Shown here: piece after piece, positions 17,185 to 25,433 of the stretch
Position numbering within the stretch: position 1 is the stretch's first letter
Layout of the letters: every line of letters starts with the position of its first letter
Assembly: GCA_963667315.1 (NCBI GenBank)
Contig: OY763325.1
Coordinates: 2,418,001-2,482,000 of the forward strand
Direction: 5' to 3'
Source of the DNA: DAINPP01 sp963667315
GTDB taxonomy: Bacteria; Thermotogota; Thermotogae; MWEM01
Length of the DNA: 64,000 nt
Made by a program: the position numbers and the translations under genes
The notes under the pieces: generated by a model
What the model was told of the DNA's origin: nothing
The model's input: only the letters and a program-made list of their open reading frames with translations
Databases searched by the model: none

Positions 17185-18204
17185 TTAAAATTTTCTGTCC
17201 CGGTTTGAACGTGTCATAAACCAAAAACATAGAAAACCGGTCAGCAATAACGGCATATAATAGGTACAAAGACGCCAAACGATGATGGAAGCGGCGATCT
17301 TTTCATCGGGGATCACCGGGGCCATGAAAAGATAATACAACCCCTCTGCACCGCCGGATGTCCCCGGTGTCGGCACAATAAGTGCGGATGAATTAATCAG
17401 AAAAAGTCTGAAAAAACCGATCACGCCAAGCCTCAAGCCAAACCCTTTCAAAACGATGAAAGCGGATAGCGTCATGCTGCAAAACTGACAGCCATTCAGT
17501 ATAAAGAGTTCTAAAAGCCTTTTCCAGTCATCTTTGTAAGCCTTAAAAGCCTCGTTAAATGCTTCTATATTATCATAAAGTTTCCCTTTTCTCTCTTCCG
17601 TTAAATTCAGAATTTTAATCTTTTCAAGGAGAAAAACGATGAAAGCTGTGATATTTTTTGCAACTGTCTTATTGATGCCGATAATCATGATGATGAAGAT
17701 AACGGTCATATTCAAAATCATCCCCATGATTGATGCGATCCTTGATGTCGCTGTCAATTCCTCATAAAGCGTGGCAAGACTGATCAGGCTGAAGAATGTG
17801 ACAAAGGTCTGAAACATCATCGACTTGATAATCATGGCGGAGGTTGCTCTTTCTATATTTAATCCCGCTTTATTCAGAACGAATATGGTGGCAACCTGCC
17901 CACCACTCATAAAAGGGGTCACCAGGTTAACAAACTGTGTGGCAACTGACGTTTTAAAACAGGTGTGATAGGAAACACGCATAAATTTTGAGGTGGTCAC
18001 CTTAAATGAAATCATCTCAAAAAGCCATAGGAAGCTGTATACTCCAAATCCGGATAATAAATAGATCCAGGAAAATGAATTGATCGCCGAAATAAACGCT
18101 TCAAAACCAAATCCCGCAGAAAAAAAAGCGATGACAAACAATCCGATCAGCACACCGATTACGATTCCCGTTATCGTTTTTCTATTACTCAGGATCCCAT
18201 TCAT
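17185..18204 (-). CDS. Flippase-like membrane protein (MprF/AglD N-terminal family)
   Basis: 339 aa with about eight transmembrane segments. The pattern TPFMSGGQVATIFVLNKAG and the later PTPGTSGGAEGLYYLF are the conserved loops of the lysylphosphatidylglycerol synthase transmembrane region / UPF0104 family. That region flips lipids in MprF; stand-alone members are often found near glycan genes. The aminoacyl-transferase domain of MprF is absent. Function here is therefore a putative lipid or lipid-linked sugar flippase. The start ATG follows AAGGATG. Confidence 0.8.
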   Translation of the reverse strand: MNGILSNRKTITGIVIGVLIGLFVIAFFSAGFGFEAFISAINSFSWIYLLSGFGVYSFLWLFEMISFKVTTSKFMRVSYHTCFKTSVATQFVNLVTPFMSGGQVATIFVLNKAGLNIERATSAMIIKSMMFQTFVTFFSLISLATLYEELTATSRIASIMGMILNMTVIFIIMIIGINKTVAKNITAFIVFLLEKIKILNLTEERKGKLYDNIEAFNEAFKAYKDDWKRLLELFILNGCQFCSMTLSAFIVLKGFGLRLGVIGFFRLFLINSSALIVPTPGTSGGAEGLYYLFMAPVIPDEKIAASIIVWRLCTYYMPLLLTGFLCFWFMTRSNRDRKF

Positions 18205-18523
18205 ATCTGCACATCCTTTCTTCCCTTATACATTATAACCCAAATAATTTTACTTTATAAAACTATGAAAGTTATAGCTGTTATAACCTCTGTTTATGGG
18301 AGCTATAAACATTTAATTACTTTTCTTTTTTTTATTCAACCACATTGTTATAATCTTACTGGTTTTACTCAGAGAACTCAAGGGGTAATATATTCAGTCG
18401 GTGCTCCCCCAGGGTACCGACGCTTTTTTTTATTTGTCGTATTTTCTCTGAGAACTTTATTGTAATATTATGGTATAATGAAACGTATTGAATTGTATAA
18501 TTAATTAAATTGAGGTGAGGAGA
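18205..18523. other. Intergenic region with candidate small RNA and lipoprotein promoter
   Basis: 319 bp between divergent genes. It contains an extended -10 (TG-T-TATAAT, 18346-18354), a terminator at 18397-18428 and a second extended -10 (TG-G-TATAAT, 18471-18479) for the lipoprotein at 18524. No ORF was found. Confidence 0.55.
18361..18430 (+). ncRNA. Candidate small RNA of about 70 nt
   Basis: An extended -10 at 18346-18354 would start a transcript near 18361. It ends at a hairpin where GTCGGT (18397-18402) pairs with ACCGAC (18416-18421), with an inner CCC/GGG pair and a run of eight T. It is not 4.5S RNA (no GGAA-tetraloop core) and matches no riboswitch I can recognise. A second promoter follows the terminator, which argues for an independent RNA and against an attenuator. 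Confidence 0.4.
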
Positions 18524-18853
18524 ATGAAGAAAAAGGTTTTATCATTAACAGCTCTCGCGGTCTTGTTGTTCTTAATGACATTCCTTGTTTCCTGCAGAGT
18601 TTCCAGACCGGATATCGACAATCCGTCGGTTCATTACATGACCCCCACAGAAGTAGAATTGTGGTGGGATTACGAAACAGTAACGGTACCTTTTGTTCTT
18701 TCTATAAGAGATACGATTGTTGCTTCCATGACAGATCATAATCTCGCTGCGCCTCCTTACACGATGGCAGTTGAAAGCGGAAAGACCTATGAGTGGAAGG
18801 TAAGGGGCAATAATGGTGCAGTTGGAGGGCCCTGGGAATTCACAGTCCCCTGA
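18524..18853 (+). CDS. Small lipoprotein with one fibronectin-III-like module
   Basis: 109 aa from the ATG at 18524, behind GAGGTGAGG; an in-frame GTG at 18515 lies inside the RBS. The N-terminus is a lipoprotein signal with lipobox LVSC. The remainder is one beta-sandwich-like module with TPTEVELWWDYE at its start and a final YEWKVRGNNGAVGGPWEFT. The same pattern opens the lipoprotein at 18948 and recurs in the giant lipoprotein at 46321. It is expected to be tethered to a membrane and exposed. No catalytic residues are seen. Confidence 0.75.
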   Translation: MKKKVLSLTALAVLLFLMTFLVSCRVSRPDIDNPSVHYMTPTEVELWWDYETVTVPFVLSIRDTIVASMTDHNLAAPPYTMAVESGKTYEWKVRGNNGAVGGPWEFTVP

Positions 18854-18891
18854 TAGATATACACATGAACAATATTCTAATAGCATAGCGA

Positions 18892-18915
18892 GGGGCAGTT
18901 ATTGCCCCTTTTTTT
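18892..18915 (+). terminator. Terminator after small lipoprotein gene
   Basis: GGGGCA (18892-18897) pairs with TGCCCC (18903-18908), followed by seven T. Confidence 0.85.
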
Positions 18916-18947
18916 GTATAAAATTTTTGATAAACAGGTGATTTTCA

Positions 18948-20081
18948 GTGAAGAGACTTATTTTACAGATCGTGATGCTTCTGCTCGTGATTCTATCCCT
19001 TATGTCATGTGTTAAAACCTCTCGAAAAATAGATTTCCCTACGCCTTCAAATACTCAAAGGGTTTATGCGACAGAGGTTACCTTGATGTGGGATCACTTG
19101 GAAACATTTGAATATTTTGAAATCAGATTCTGTGAAGCGGAAGCATCCTTGACAGCGATCGGGACAACAACCGAAAACAGATACCAGGTGTCGAAACTTG
19201 ACTGGAACAAAGATTATTGCTGGCAGATTATCGGTCATTTAAACGCTACCGATACGATAAGTGGTCCGTTATGGCATTTCACAACCGGAAATTTACACAA
19301 GGCTTTAACGATTGGTATCACAGATTATGATACCGCTTCGGATTTATCTTTGACAGACGATGATGCCCTGGATATGGAAACAGCCCTTGGTCATGCAAAG
19401 ATGAACTACACCATCGACAGACTTCTGAACAGGGTAACAGAATCGGATATAGAAGGGGCAATAGCCGATATAAATGATCTCGATGAAAATTCATTGTTTA
19501 CTTTCACATACGCCGGACACGGTGGATACTCCTATTCACAGCATGAATCCTATCTTTTGATGAGTGACGGCGGAAGACTGTATATGTCGGAGTTAAAGGC
19601 ATTACTTGACCCGCTTCCCGGTAAAAAGGTTATCATCATAGATGCCTGCGAGTCCGGTAATTTTACGGCTCTGCCGGATTCGGAACAAGCAATGCAAATT
19701 GCGGCAAGAGAAATAAATGAACGATTCAACCGATCAGTCATTGATATATTCAAAACCAACGGAAGAACCACCGCTCAACCCTATCATATCATGACAGCGG
19801 CAAACATCTCCCAGATCAGCTGGGAAAACACCATCCTGAAAAATGGTATCTTTTCGTTCTTTTTTTTGGATGGTATTGGTGATGTTGGAGAGAATAATCC
19901 CGATCAGCCATTTGATTCCACATTCAATGCAGATACTGATTCAAACAAAGCCGTTACTTTCAGCGAAGCCTTTGCGTATACGGCACCAAAAGTTGAAACT
20001 TATGTCAACAACCTGATGGGCTATCATCAAAGCGTTCAAATCTATCCTGAAGCGTCTGATCTGATTATTACGCACTGGTGA
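18948..20081 (+). CDS. Lipoprotein with fibronectin-III-like module and caspase-like (C14) domain
   Basis: 377 aa, GTG start at 18948 preceded by AGGTGA. Lipobox LMSC with Cys21. Residues about 30-113 form a fibronectin-III-like module (ATEVTLMWDH ... YCWQIIGHLN ... GPLWHFTTG) close to that of the preceding lipoprotein. From residue 118 the chain is a caspase-fold peptidase: KALTIGITDYD, catalytic His191 in YAGHGGYS and catalytic Cys234 in IIDACESGNF. Bacterial caspase-like proteins of family C14 cleave after Arg or Lys, or act in signalling. An exported, lipid-anchored one suggests a surface protease. It is separated from the preceding gene by a terminator and from iorA by 32 bp. Confidence 0.82.
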   Translation: MKRLILQIVMLLLVILSLMSCVKTSRKIDFPTPSNTQRVYATEVTLMWDHLETFEYFEIRFCEAEASLTAIGTTTENRYQVSKLDWNKDYCWQIIGHLNATDTISGPLWHFTTGNLHKALTIGITDYDTASDLSLTDDDALDMETALGHAKMNYTIDRLLNRVTESDIEGAIADINDLDENSLFTFTYAGHGGYSYSQHESYLLMSDGGRLYMSELKALLDPLPGKKVIIIDACESGNFTALPDSEQAMQIAAREINERFNRSVIDIFKTNGRTTAQPYHIMTAANISQISWENTILKNGIFSFFFLDGIGDVGENNPDQPFDSTFNADTDSNKAVTFSEAFAYTAPKVETYVNNLMGYHQSVQIYPEASDLIITHW

Positions 20082-20113
20082 GTTAAAACTTTATATAAAG
20101 GAAGGCGATTACC

Positions 20114-22066
20114 TTGAAAAACATGGGAGATATGCTACTTTCAAGAAATGCAGTATCGGAACTTGTAATCGGTAACACAGCGGTTGTACGTGCGATGGTA
20201 GAAACCGGTGTCAAAGTCGTTACATCCTATCCCGGTTCTCCAACACCTGAAATCGCCAACGCAATCGCAACCATGCCGAAAGATGAAAGACCTTTTTACT
20301 TCGAATATTCCACAAACGAAAAAGTGGCAACAGAGGTGGCTTTTGGTGCGAGTATAAACGGAAACCTGTCATGTGTCTTTTTTAAAAGTGTGGGCATAAA
20401 CGTTGCTGCAGACACATTCGTTCAACTGGGTCTGATGGAACTGATCGGTGGCATGGTCATCATTCTCGGTGATGACCCCGGTGCAAATTCCTCTCAGAAC
20501 GAACAGGACAACAGACATTTCGCACGCCTCAGTTATATTCCAATGCTTGAACCCGCAACGCCAACGGAAGTTTATCAGATGTTCAAAGAAGCCGTTCTCA
20601 TCTCGAAAGAAAAGCAAATGCCCGTCATTCTCCGGATGACGACACATGTCTGTCACGCAAAGGAAAAGGTACAATTTAAGGAATGGCTCCCGGTAAACAC
20701 TGAAAACAAGCCCTTGTTTTCACCCGATAACGGACCTTATATCCCTCTGACTCAAAAAGCATTGAAGATGAAACAAAAAGCGTTAAAAAAACTTGATGTC
20801 ATTAAAGATATCTCTGATCACAGCCTGTTTAATTTCGTTGAACTTAACGATGGAAAAAACGGTCTGAAAAAAGATTTCAAATTTCTGAACACAAGCGTCT
20901 CAATCAATATCGCACAAAAGAATAAACGGGGTATCATCACTGCAGGTGTTCCCTATCTCTCATTACTGGATGTACTGGAAGATGTTGAAAATAAGCCGGA
21001 TATTCTGAAACTCGGTTTCGTCTATCCGCTACCCGAGAAAAAAATCATCAAATTTCTGAAAGAGCACGATGAGGTAAAGGTCCTTGAAGAACTCGATGAT
21101 TTCCTTGAAGAAAAAATCAAACGGCTTGCCTATGAAAACAAACTCAATACCAAAATAATCGGAAAGACGGATATCGATGACTGGGTCGGTGAATATACTC
21201 CGGAAAAAGTGCTTAACGTGCTTCATAAAACGTGGACAGATTTTAAATCGGTGGATATAACGGAAGATGAAAAGCCTCAGCTTGAGCCACGTCCCGCACA
21301 AATGTGCCCCGGTTGTGGTCACAGATCGGCATTCTATGCGATCGGTAAGGCGTTAAAGGCAACGGATATCAGTGTAGCGGATATCGGCTGTCATACACTG
21401 GGGGCGCTGGATCCCTACAACATCGGACAAGTTCTTCTTTGTATGGGCCATTCAAACGGAACTGCCGCCGGGTTGAGTTTGTACAACACAGAAAGAAGAG
21501 TCGTTTCTTTCCTCGGAGATTCCACATTTTTCCATGCGGGGCTTCCCGGAATCGTCAACGCCGTCTTCAACAATCACAATCACACCCTGATTGTCATGGA
21601 AAATGGAACAACCGCTATGACAGGTCATCAGAATCACCCGGCTGTCGGGAAAAACTTCAACGATATAACGGAAAAGATTCCCGTCAAACAGGTTCTTCAA
21701 GGTCTCGGTGTACAGGATATTTGGGAAGTGGATACCTACAATCAAAAAAAACTAACGGAAACGGTTGAGCTGGCTCTGTCAAAAGACGGCTTCAACGTCG
21801 TTATCGCAAAGCATCCGTGTATGTTGAAATTTACAAAAGAACAGAGAAGAGCTGGAAGAAAACCGTTACCCCCCATGCAGATTAACGAAAACTGCAATCA
21901 ATCCCACACATGTATCGGCGATTTTGCCTGTCCAACCTTCCAGATAAGAGAAGATGGGAGTGTCTGGGTTCAGGAGGATCTGTGCATCGGTGACAGGTCC
22001 TGTATTCAAACTTGTCCTGTTCAGGGGATCGAACCTTCAAAAAAGGCGGGTGATGCAAATGAATAA
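20114..22066 (+). CDS. iorA: Indolepyruvate:ferredoxin oxidoreductase, alpha subunit
   Basis: 650 aa from a TTG at 20114 about 7 nt after GGAAGG; ATG at 20123 is an alternative. IorAB oxidatively decarboxylates aryl-pyruvates from aromatic amino acids to aryl-acetyl-CoA and reduces ferredoxin. The N-terminal pyrimidine-type domain (EIANAIATMP, FEYSTNEKVA) is followed by the thiamine-diphosphate region with CPGCGHRSAFYAIG, GDSTFFH and GTTAMTGHQNHP. The C-terminal Fe-S region is CNQSHTCIGDFACP and CIGDRSCIQTCP: the Cys are present, but spacing departs from the usual CxxCxxC ferredoxin pattern. The beta subunit overlaps by 8 bp. Confidence 0.92.
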   Translation: MKNMGDMLLSRNAVSELVIGNTAVVRAMVETGVKVVTSYPGSPTPEIANAIATMPKDERPFYFEYSTNEKVATEVAFGASINGNLSCVFFKSVGINVAADTFVQLGLMELIGGMVIILGDDPGANSSQNEQDNRHFARLSYIPMLEPATPTEVYQMFKEAVLISKEKQMPVILRMTTHVCHAKEKVQFKEWLPVNTENKPLFSPDNGPYIPLTQKALKMKQKALKKLDVIKDISDHSLFNFVELNDGKNGLKKDFKFLNTSVSINIAQKNKRGIITAGVPYLSLLDVLEDVENKPDILKLGFVYPLPEKKIIKFLKEHDEVKVLEELDDFLEEKIKRLAYENKLNTKIIGKTDIDDWVGEYTPEKVLNVLHKTWTDFKSVDITEDEKPQLEPRPAQMCPGCGHRSAFYAIGKALKATDISVADIGCHTLGALDPYNIGQVLLCMGHSNGTAAGLSLYNTERRVVSFLGDSTFFHAGLPGIVNAVFNNHNHTLIVMENGTTAMTGHQNHPAVGKNFNDITEKIPVKQVLQGLGVQDIWEVDTYNQKKLTETVELALSKDGFNVVIAKHPCMLKFTKEQRRAGRKPLPPMQINENCNQSHTCIGDFACPTFQIREDGSVWVQEDLCIGDRSCIQTCPVQGIEPSKKAGDANE

Positions 22067-22622
22067 ATTCGATATCTATCTTTCAGGTGTCGGCGGACAG
22101 GGAATCGGTCTTTTAAGCGAATTGATTGCCAGAGCCATCGATCATTCCGGACAGAGAGTCATCGGAGCGGACACACACGGACTGGCTCAGCGAGGTGGGA
22201 TGGTATCCTCTCATATCAGAATGGGAGAAGCAGTACATGCAGCACTGATTCAAAGGGGGAAAGCTGATATATGCATAGTCCTTGAACGACATGAAGCACT
22301 CAGGGCGATGAACGATTACCTTAAGGAAAACGGAACACTTATCTATTACGATGCCGTATGGCAACCACTTGATGTCAGACTAATGAAGCGTAAACAGGTG
22401 GAAAATGATATAATAGAATCCGAGGCGAAACGCAGAGGTATCCGGTGTATCCGTGTTTTTGAAGAAGATCTTGAAGATGCCAGGATGCAGAACGCTTGTG
22501 TCGCTTCAAAAACAGCTGAACTAAATTTGATCCCCAACGTTAAGACAGAACACTTTAAATTGGCACTCGAAGACCTCATGAAGGGTTCGATGCTCGAAAA
22601 AAACCTTAAATTATTTCAATAA
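22059..22622 (+). CDS. iorB: Indolepyruvate:ferredoxin oxidoreductase, beta subunit
   Basis: 187 aa. The start at 22059 (MNKFD) is preferred over ATG at 22053 because GGCGGG is then about 8 nt upstream. The protein is the gamma-type domain of 2-oxoacid:ferredoxin oxidoreductases, with SGVGGQGIGLLSELIARA at the start, HGLAQRGGMVSSHIR and a C-terminal helix. It partners IorA, whose stop codon it overlaps. Length is typical for archaeal and bacterial IorB (about 190-200). Confidence 0.92.
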   Translation: MNKFDIYLSGVGGQGIGLLSELIARAIDHSGQRVIGADTHGLAQRGGMVSSHIRMGEAVHAALIQRGKADICIVLERHEALRAMNDYLKENGTLIYYDAVWQPLDVRLMKRKQVENDIIESEAKRRGIRCIRVFEEDLEDARMQNACVASKTAELNLIPNVKTEHFKLALEDLMKGSMLEKNLKLFQ

Positions 22623-22633
22623 CGGAGGCAACT

Positions 22634-22942
22634 ATGTCAACAGCTCACAGACCATTGATCATCACCATAGCAGTCATTCTCGGAATGATAGGTGCCGGTA
22701 CGGCATTCATATTTACATTGTTCGTTGTTGGTTTGATACCAATCGTCGGAATCATCATGATTCTGTTCCCTTTGATCCAAATAGCCATTTTGACCGGTTT
22801 ATGGCGTATGAAAAGATGGGCATTGATCGTTTATACGGTCTTTTTTGCCATAGATGCCATCACGACTCCGCCCGATATCTTCATGATCATCCCGCTGCTT
22901 GTCATCATAGCCGGCTTCATGAATTATCGAGATATGGACTGA
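22634..22942 (+). CDS. Small three-helix membrane protein, function unknown
   Basis: 102 aa, ATG at 22634 behind CGGAGG. Three hydrophobic segments (about 8-32, 37-55 and 65-95) and a short basic loop (WRMKRWALIVY). I do not recognise the family; it resembles small DUF-type inner membrane proteins. It is 11 bp after iorB and before a strong terminator, so it is the last gene of the ior unit. Whether it has anything to do with indolepyruvate metabolism cannot be told. Confidence 0.7.
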   Translation: MSTAHRPLIITIAVILGMIGAGTAFIFTLFVVGLIPIVGIIMILFPLIQIAILTGLWRMKRWALIVYTVFFAIDAITTPPDIFMIIPLLVIIAGFMNYRDMD

Positions 22943-22963
22943 TGTCATAAGATTAAAATTCAT

Positions 22964-22990
22964 GGGACGGCTGATAGCCGTCCCTTTTTT
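22964..22990 (+). terminator. Terminator of ior operon
   Basis: GGGACGGCT (22964-22972) pairs perfectly with AGCCGTCCC (22976-22984), followed by six T. Confidence 0.9.
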
Positions 22991-23007
22991 ATTATGAGGT
23001 GAAAATT

Positions 23008-24249
23008 ATGAGTGAAGTACTTAAAAAGTGTCAAAATGTCAAAGAGGCCGAATTTAACCTCAGAACAACCAATACACAGTCAAAAAATGAAGCCCTGCAT
23101 TCTATCGGAAAAATGCTTTTAAAAAACAAAAAAGAGATTCTTGAAGCCAACCAAAAAGATGTGAACACCGCTTATGAAAAAGGGGTTAAGGAATCACTGA
23201 TCGACAGATTACGGCTAACGGAAAAAAGGATACTTGCCATGAGTGAAAGTTGTGATAAAGTCGCTTTGCTAAATGACCCCGTTGGTGAGATTCTAACCTC
23301 CTGGATAGAAAACGATCTGAGAATTGCACAGATGAGAGTTCCAATCGGTGCAATAGGGATGATTTATGAATCCAGACCCAATGTTACACTGGATGCCAGT
23401 ATCCTGGCTTTGAAAACGGGTAATCCGATACTACTCCGCGGGGGATCGGATGCGATTCATTCAAATATCGCCATCACGAATGCCCTCAAAGAAGGATTGC
23501 GGGAATCAGACCTTCCGGAAACCGCCGTTGAAATAATCGAAGAGACTAACAGGGAAAATGTGATGGAGATGATGAAGATGAAAGCGTATCTGTCTTTGAT
23601 CATTCCCAGAGGCGGGGCTTCCCTGATCAATTTTGTCGTTGAAAATTCAACGATACCGGTTATTGAGACCGGCGTGGGAAACTGTCATATCTACGTCGAT
23701 TACAACGCGGATTTAGCAAAGAGCGTTGCCATCATCAACAACGCAAAAACACAGCGGCCCGGCACCTGTAACACGGTTGAGACGGTATTGATTCATGAAC
23801 AAGTCGCTGAAGAAATCCTCCCAATGATGAAAAAGAAACTCGATGAAAAGGCAGTTGAGATAAGGGGGTGCAAACGAACTGCCAACATCATAACATGTAA
23901 AGCCGCCGTTGAAGATGACTGGCAGCGGGAATTTCTCGACTATATACTGGCTGTCAGGGTTGTGAAAGATATAGATGATGCGATTGAACATATCATGAAC
24001 TTTTCAACCCACCATTCAGAAGCCATTCTGACAAATGACTTAAATAATGCCGGGCGATTCACAAATGCCATTGATTCCGCCGCTGTATACGTCAACACCT
24101 CAACGCGGTTCACCGATGGCGAAATGTTCGGATTTGGTGGTGAAATCGGTATCAGCACACAAAAATTACATGCCAGAGGTCCTGTTGGGCTGAAAGAGCT
24201 CACAAGTTATAAATATGTAATCCTCGGGGATTATAAGAGTCGGGGCTAA
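23008..24249 (+). CDS. proA: Gamma-glutamyl phosphate reductase
   Basis: 413 aa from ATG 23008, behind GAGGTG. It reduces gamma-glutamyl phosphate with NADPH to glutamate semialdehyde, the second step of proline synthesis. ALDH-fold family: MIYESRPNVTLDA, GNPILLRGGSDA, IPRGGASLINFV, and the catalytic Cys in RPGTCNTVET. Terminal MFGFGGEIGISTQKLHARGPVGL is the family signature. Full length compared with E. coli ProA (417). proB follows after 59 bp; proC is not in the window. Confidence 0.97.
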   Translation: MSEVLKKCQNVKEAEFNLRTTNTQSKNEALHSIGKMLLKNKKEILEANQKDVNTAYEKGVKESLIDRLRLTEKRILAMSESCDKVALLNDPVGEILTSWIENDLRIAQMRVPIGAIGMIYESRPNVTLDASILALKTGNPILLRGGSDAIHSNIAITNALKEGLRESDLPETAVEIIEETNRENVMEMMKMKAYLSLIIPRGGASLINFVVENSTIPVIETGVGNCHIYVDYNADLAKSVAIINNAKTQRPGTCNTVETVLIHEQVAEEILPMMKKKLDEKAVEIRGCKRTANIITCKAAVEDDWQREFLDYILAVRVVKDIDDAIEHIMNFSTHHSEAILTNDLNNAGRFTNAIDSAAVYVNTSTRFTDGEMFGFGGEIGISTQKLHARGPVGLKELTSYKYVILGDYKSRG

Positions 24250-24308
24250 ATTAATTCGTGAATGATCCCCCACGAAACGATAAAACATCATTTCTCACGG
24301 AGGTAAAA

Positions 24309-25373
24309 ATGTCAAAGATTGTCATAAAGGTTGGCAGCAATCTACTCGTTAAAAAAAATGGAGAGATCAACAAAAGTTACATCATTGAACTGGCAAGAAT
24401 CATATCAAATTTGAAAGCAGCCGGGAACACCGTGATCCTGATAACCTCGGGAGCTAAAGCCGCCGGATATGGCAGGGCACAGAAGGCAAATGTCGAAGAG
24501 GCATTGTACATCAAACAGGCTTTATGTGCCATCGGTCAGGTACAGCTCATGAAATTATATGAGACGGCATTCGATATGTACGATGAAAAAGTCGCACAAA
24601 TTTTGATCAACAGAAATGATTTCGGTGACAGAAGCAGATTTCTCAATCTCAGAAATACCGTTGCGGGTCTGATAGAGATGGGCTTCATTCCGATTGCCAA
24701 TGAAAACGACACCGTCTCTACGGAGGAAATCACATTCGGAGACAACGATCTACTCGCTGCCATGACGGCTGTTGGCTGGAAAGCGGATTATCTCACCCTG
24801 ATGTCAAGTGTGTCAGGAATCCTGGACGAAAACGGAGAGATCATTGAAGTATTCAATTCCGATTCAAAAATCAAAAAAATGAATAGCACATCCTGGGGAA
24901 CAGGTGGGATTGAAACGAAGATAAATGCGGGAATCACTGCGGCAACGACCGGTATCAAAGTCTGTATCTGTGATGGCAGAAAACTCGACAACATCAATCA
25001 GTTTCTGTCGGGGAAAAACGTCGGAACAACTTTCGAATCTGGGAAAATCCCGACTTCTAAAAAGGCATGGATTGGATTTCTATCAAACCCCAATGGATGC
25101 ATCATCATCAACGAAGGCGCCTGCCGGGCAATCATGGAGAAAAAGAGTTTGCTTCCGGTGGGAATCGTCGAGGTGAAAGGGAGGTTTGAATCCGGGGATG
25201 TTATCGATGTGAAAAATAATACCGGAACACTGATTGGCAGAGGAATGGTCAATTTCAATTCCACGGATACCGAAAAAATTACCGGGCATCAAAGCGAGGA
25301 ACTCAAAAACATACTTGGCTTTGAATGCCCGAAAGTCTATATTCACGCTGATAATTTCTGGGTCTATGAGTAA
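24309..25373 (+). CDS. proB: Glutamate 5-kinase with PUA domain
   Basis: 354 aa from the ATG at 24309, 5 nt after GGAGGT; the longer reading frame upstream has no RBS. It phosphorylates glutamate, first step of proline synthesis, and is usually feedback-inhibited by proline. The amino-acid-kinase domain has IVIKVGSNLL, TSGAKAAGYG, IPIANENDTV and FGDNDLLAA. The C-terminal PUA domain (about 270-354) contains LLPVGIVEVKGRFESGD. The order proA-proB is the reverse of E. coli. Confidence 0.96.
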   Translation: MSKIVIKVGSNLLVKKNGEINKSYIIELARIISNLKAAGNTVILITSGAKAAGYGRAQKANVEEALYIKQALCAIGQVQLMKLYETAFDMYDEKVAQILINRNDFGDRSRFLNLRNTVAGLIEMGFIPIANENDTVSTEEITFGDNDLLAAMTAVGWKADYLTLMSSVSGILDENGEIIEVFNSDSKIKKMNSTSWGTGGIETKINAGITAATTGIKVCICDGRKLDNINQFLSGKNVGTTFESGKIPTSKKAWIGFLSNPNGCIIINEGACRAIMEKKSLLPVGIVEVKGRFESGDVIDVKNNTGTLIGRGMVNFNSTDTEKITGHQSEELKNILGFECPKVYIHADNFWVYE

Positions 25374-25375
25374 CC

Positions 25376-25424
25376 CCAAACATTAAAACACCCCGTCTTT
25401 AAGAAAGGGTTTTTTAATGTTTGG
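25376..25424. terminator. Bidirectional terminator between proB and GH13 gene
   Basis: CCAAACATTAAAACACCC (25376-25393) pairs with GGGTTTTTTAATGTTTGG (25407-25424) with one mismatch. It lies between two converging genes. Confidence 0.75.
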
Positions 25425-25433
25425 CAATATCTT

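Noticed and set aside
18361..18430. Assignment of the short terminator-ended RNA to 4.5S/SRP RNA or a riboswitch
   Set aside because: The conserved SRP tetraloop region is absent, and no metabolite riboswitch core could be matched, so it is kept only as an unassigned candidate.
21954..22052. A start at 21954 for iorB
   Set aside because: The extension lies inside iorA, has no RBS and adds residues not seen in IorB proteins.
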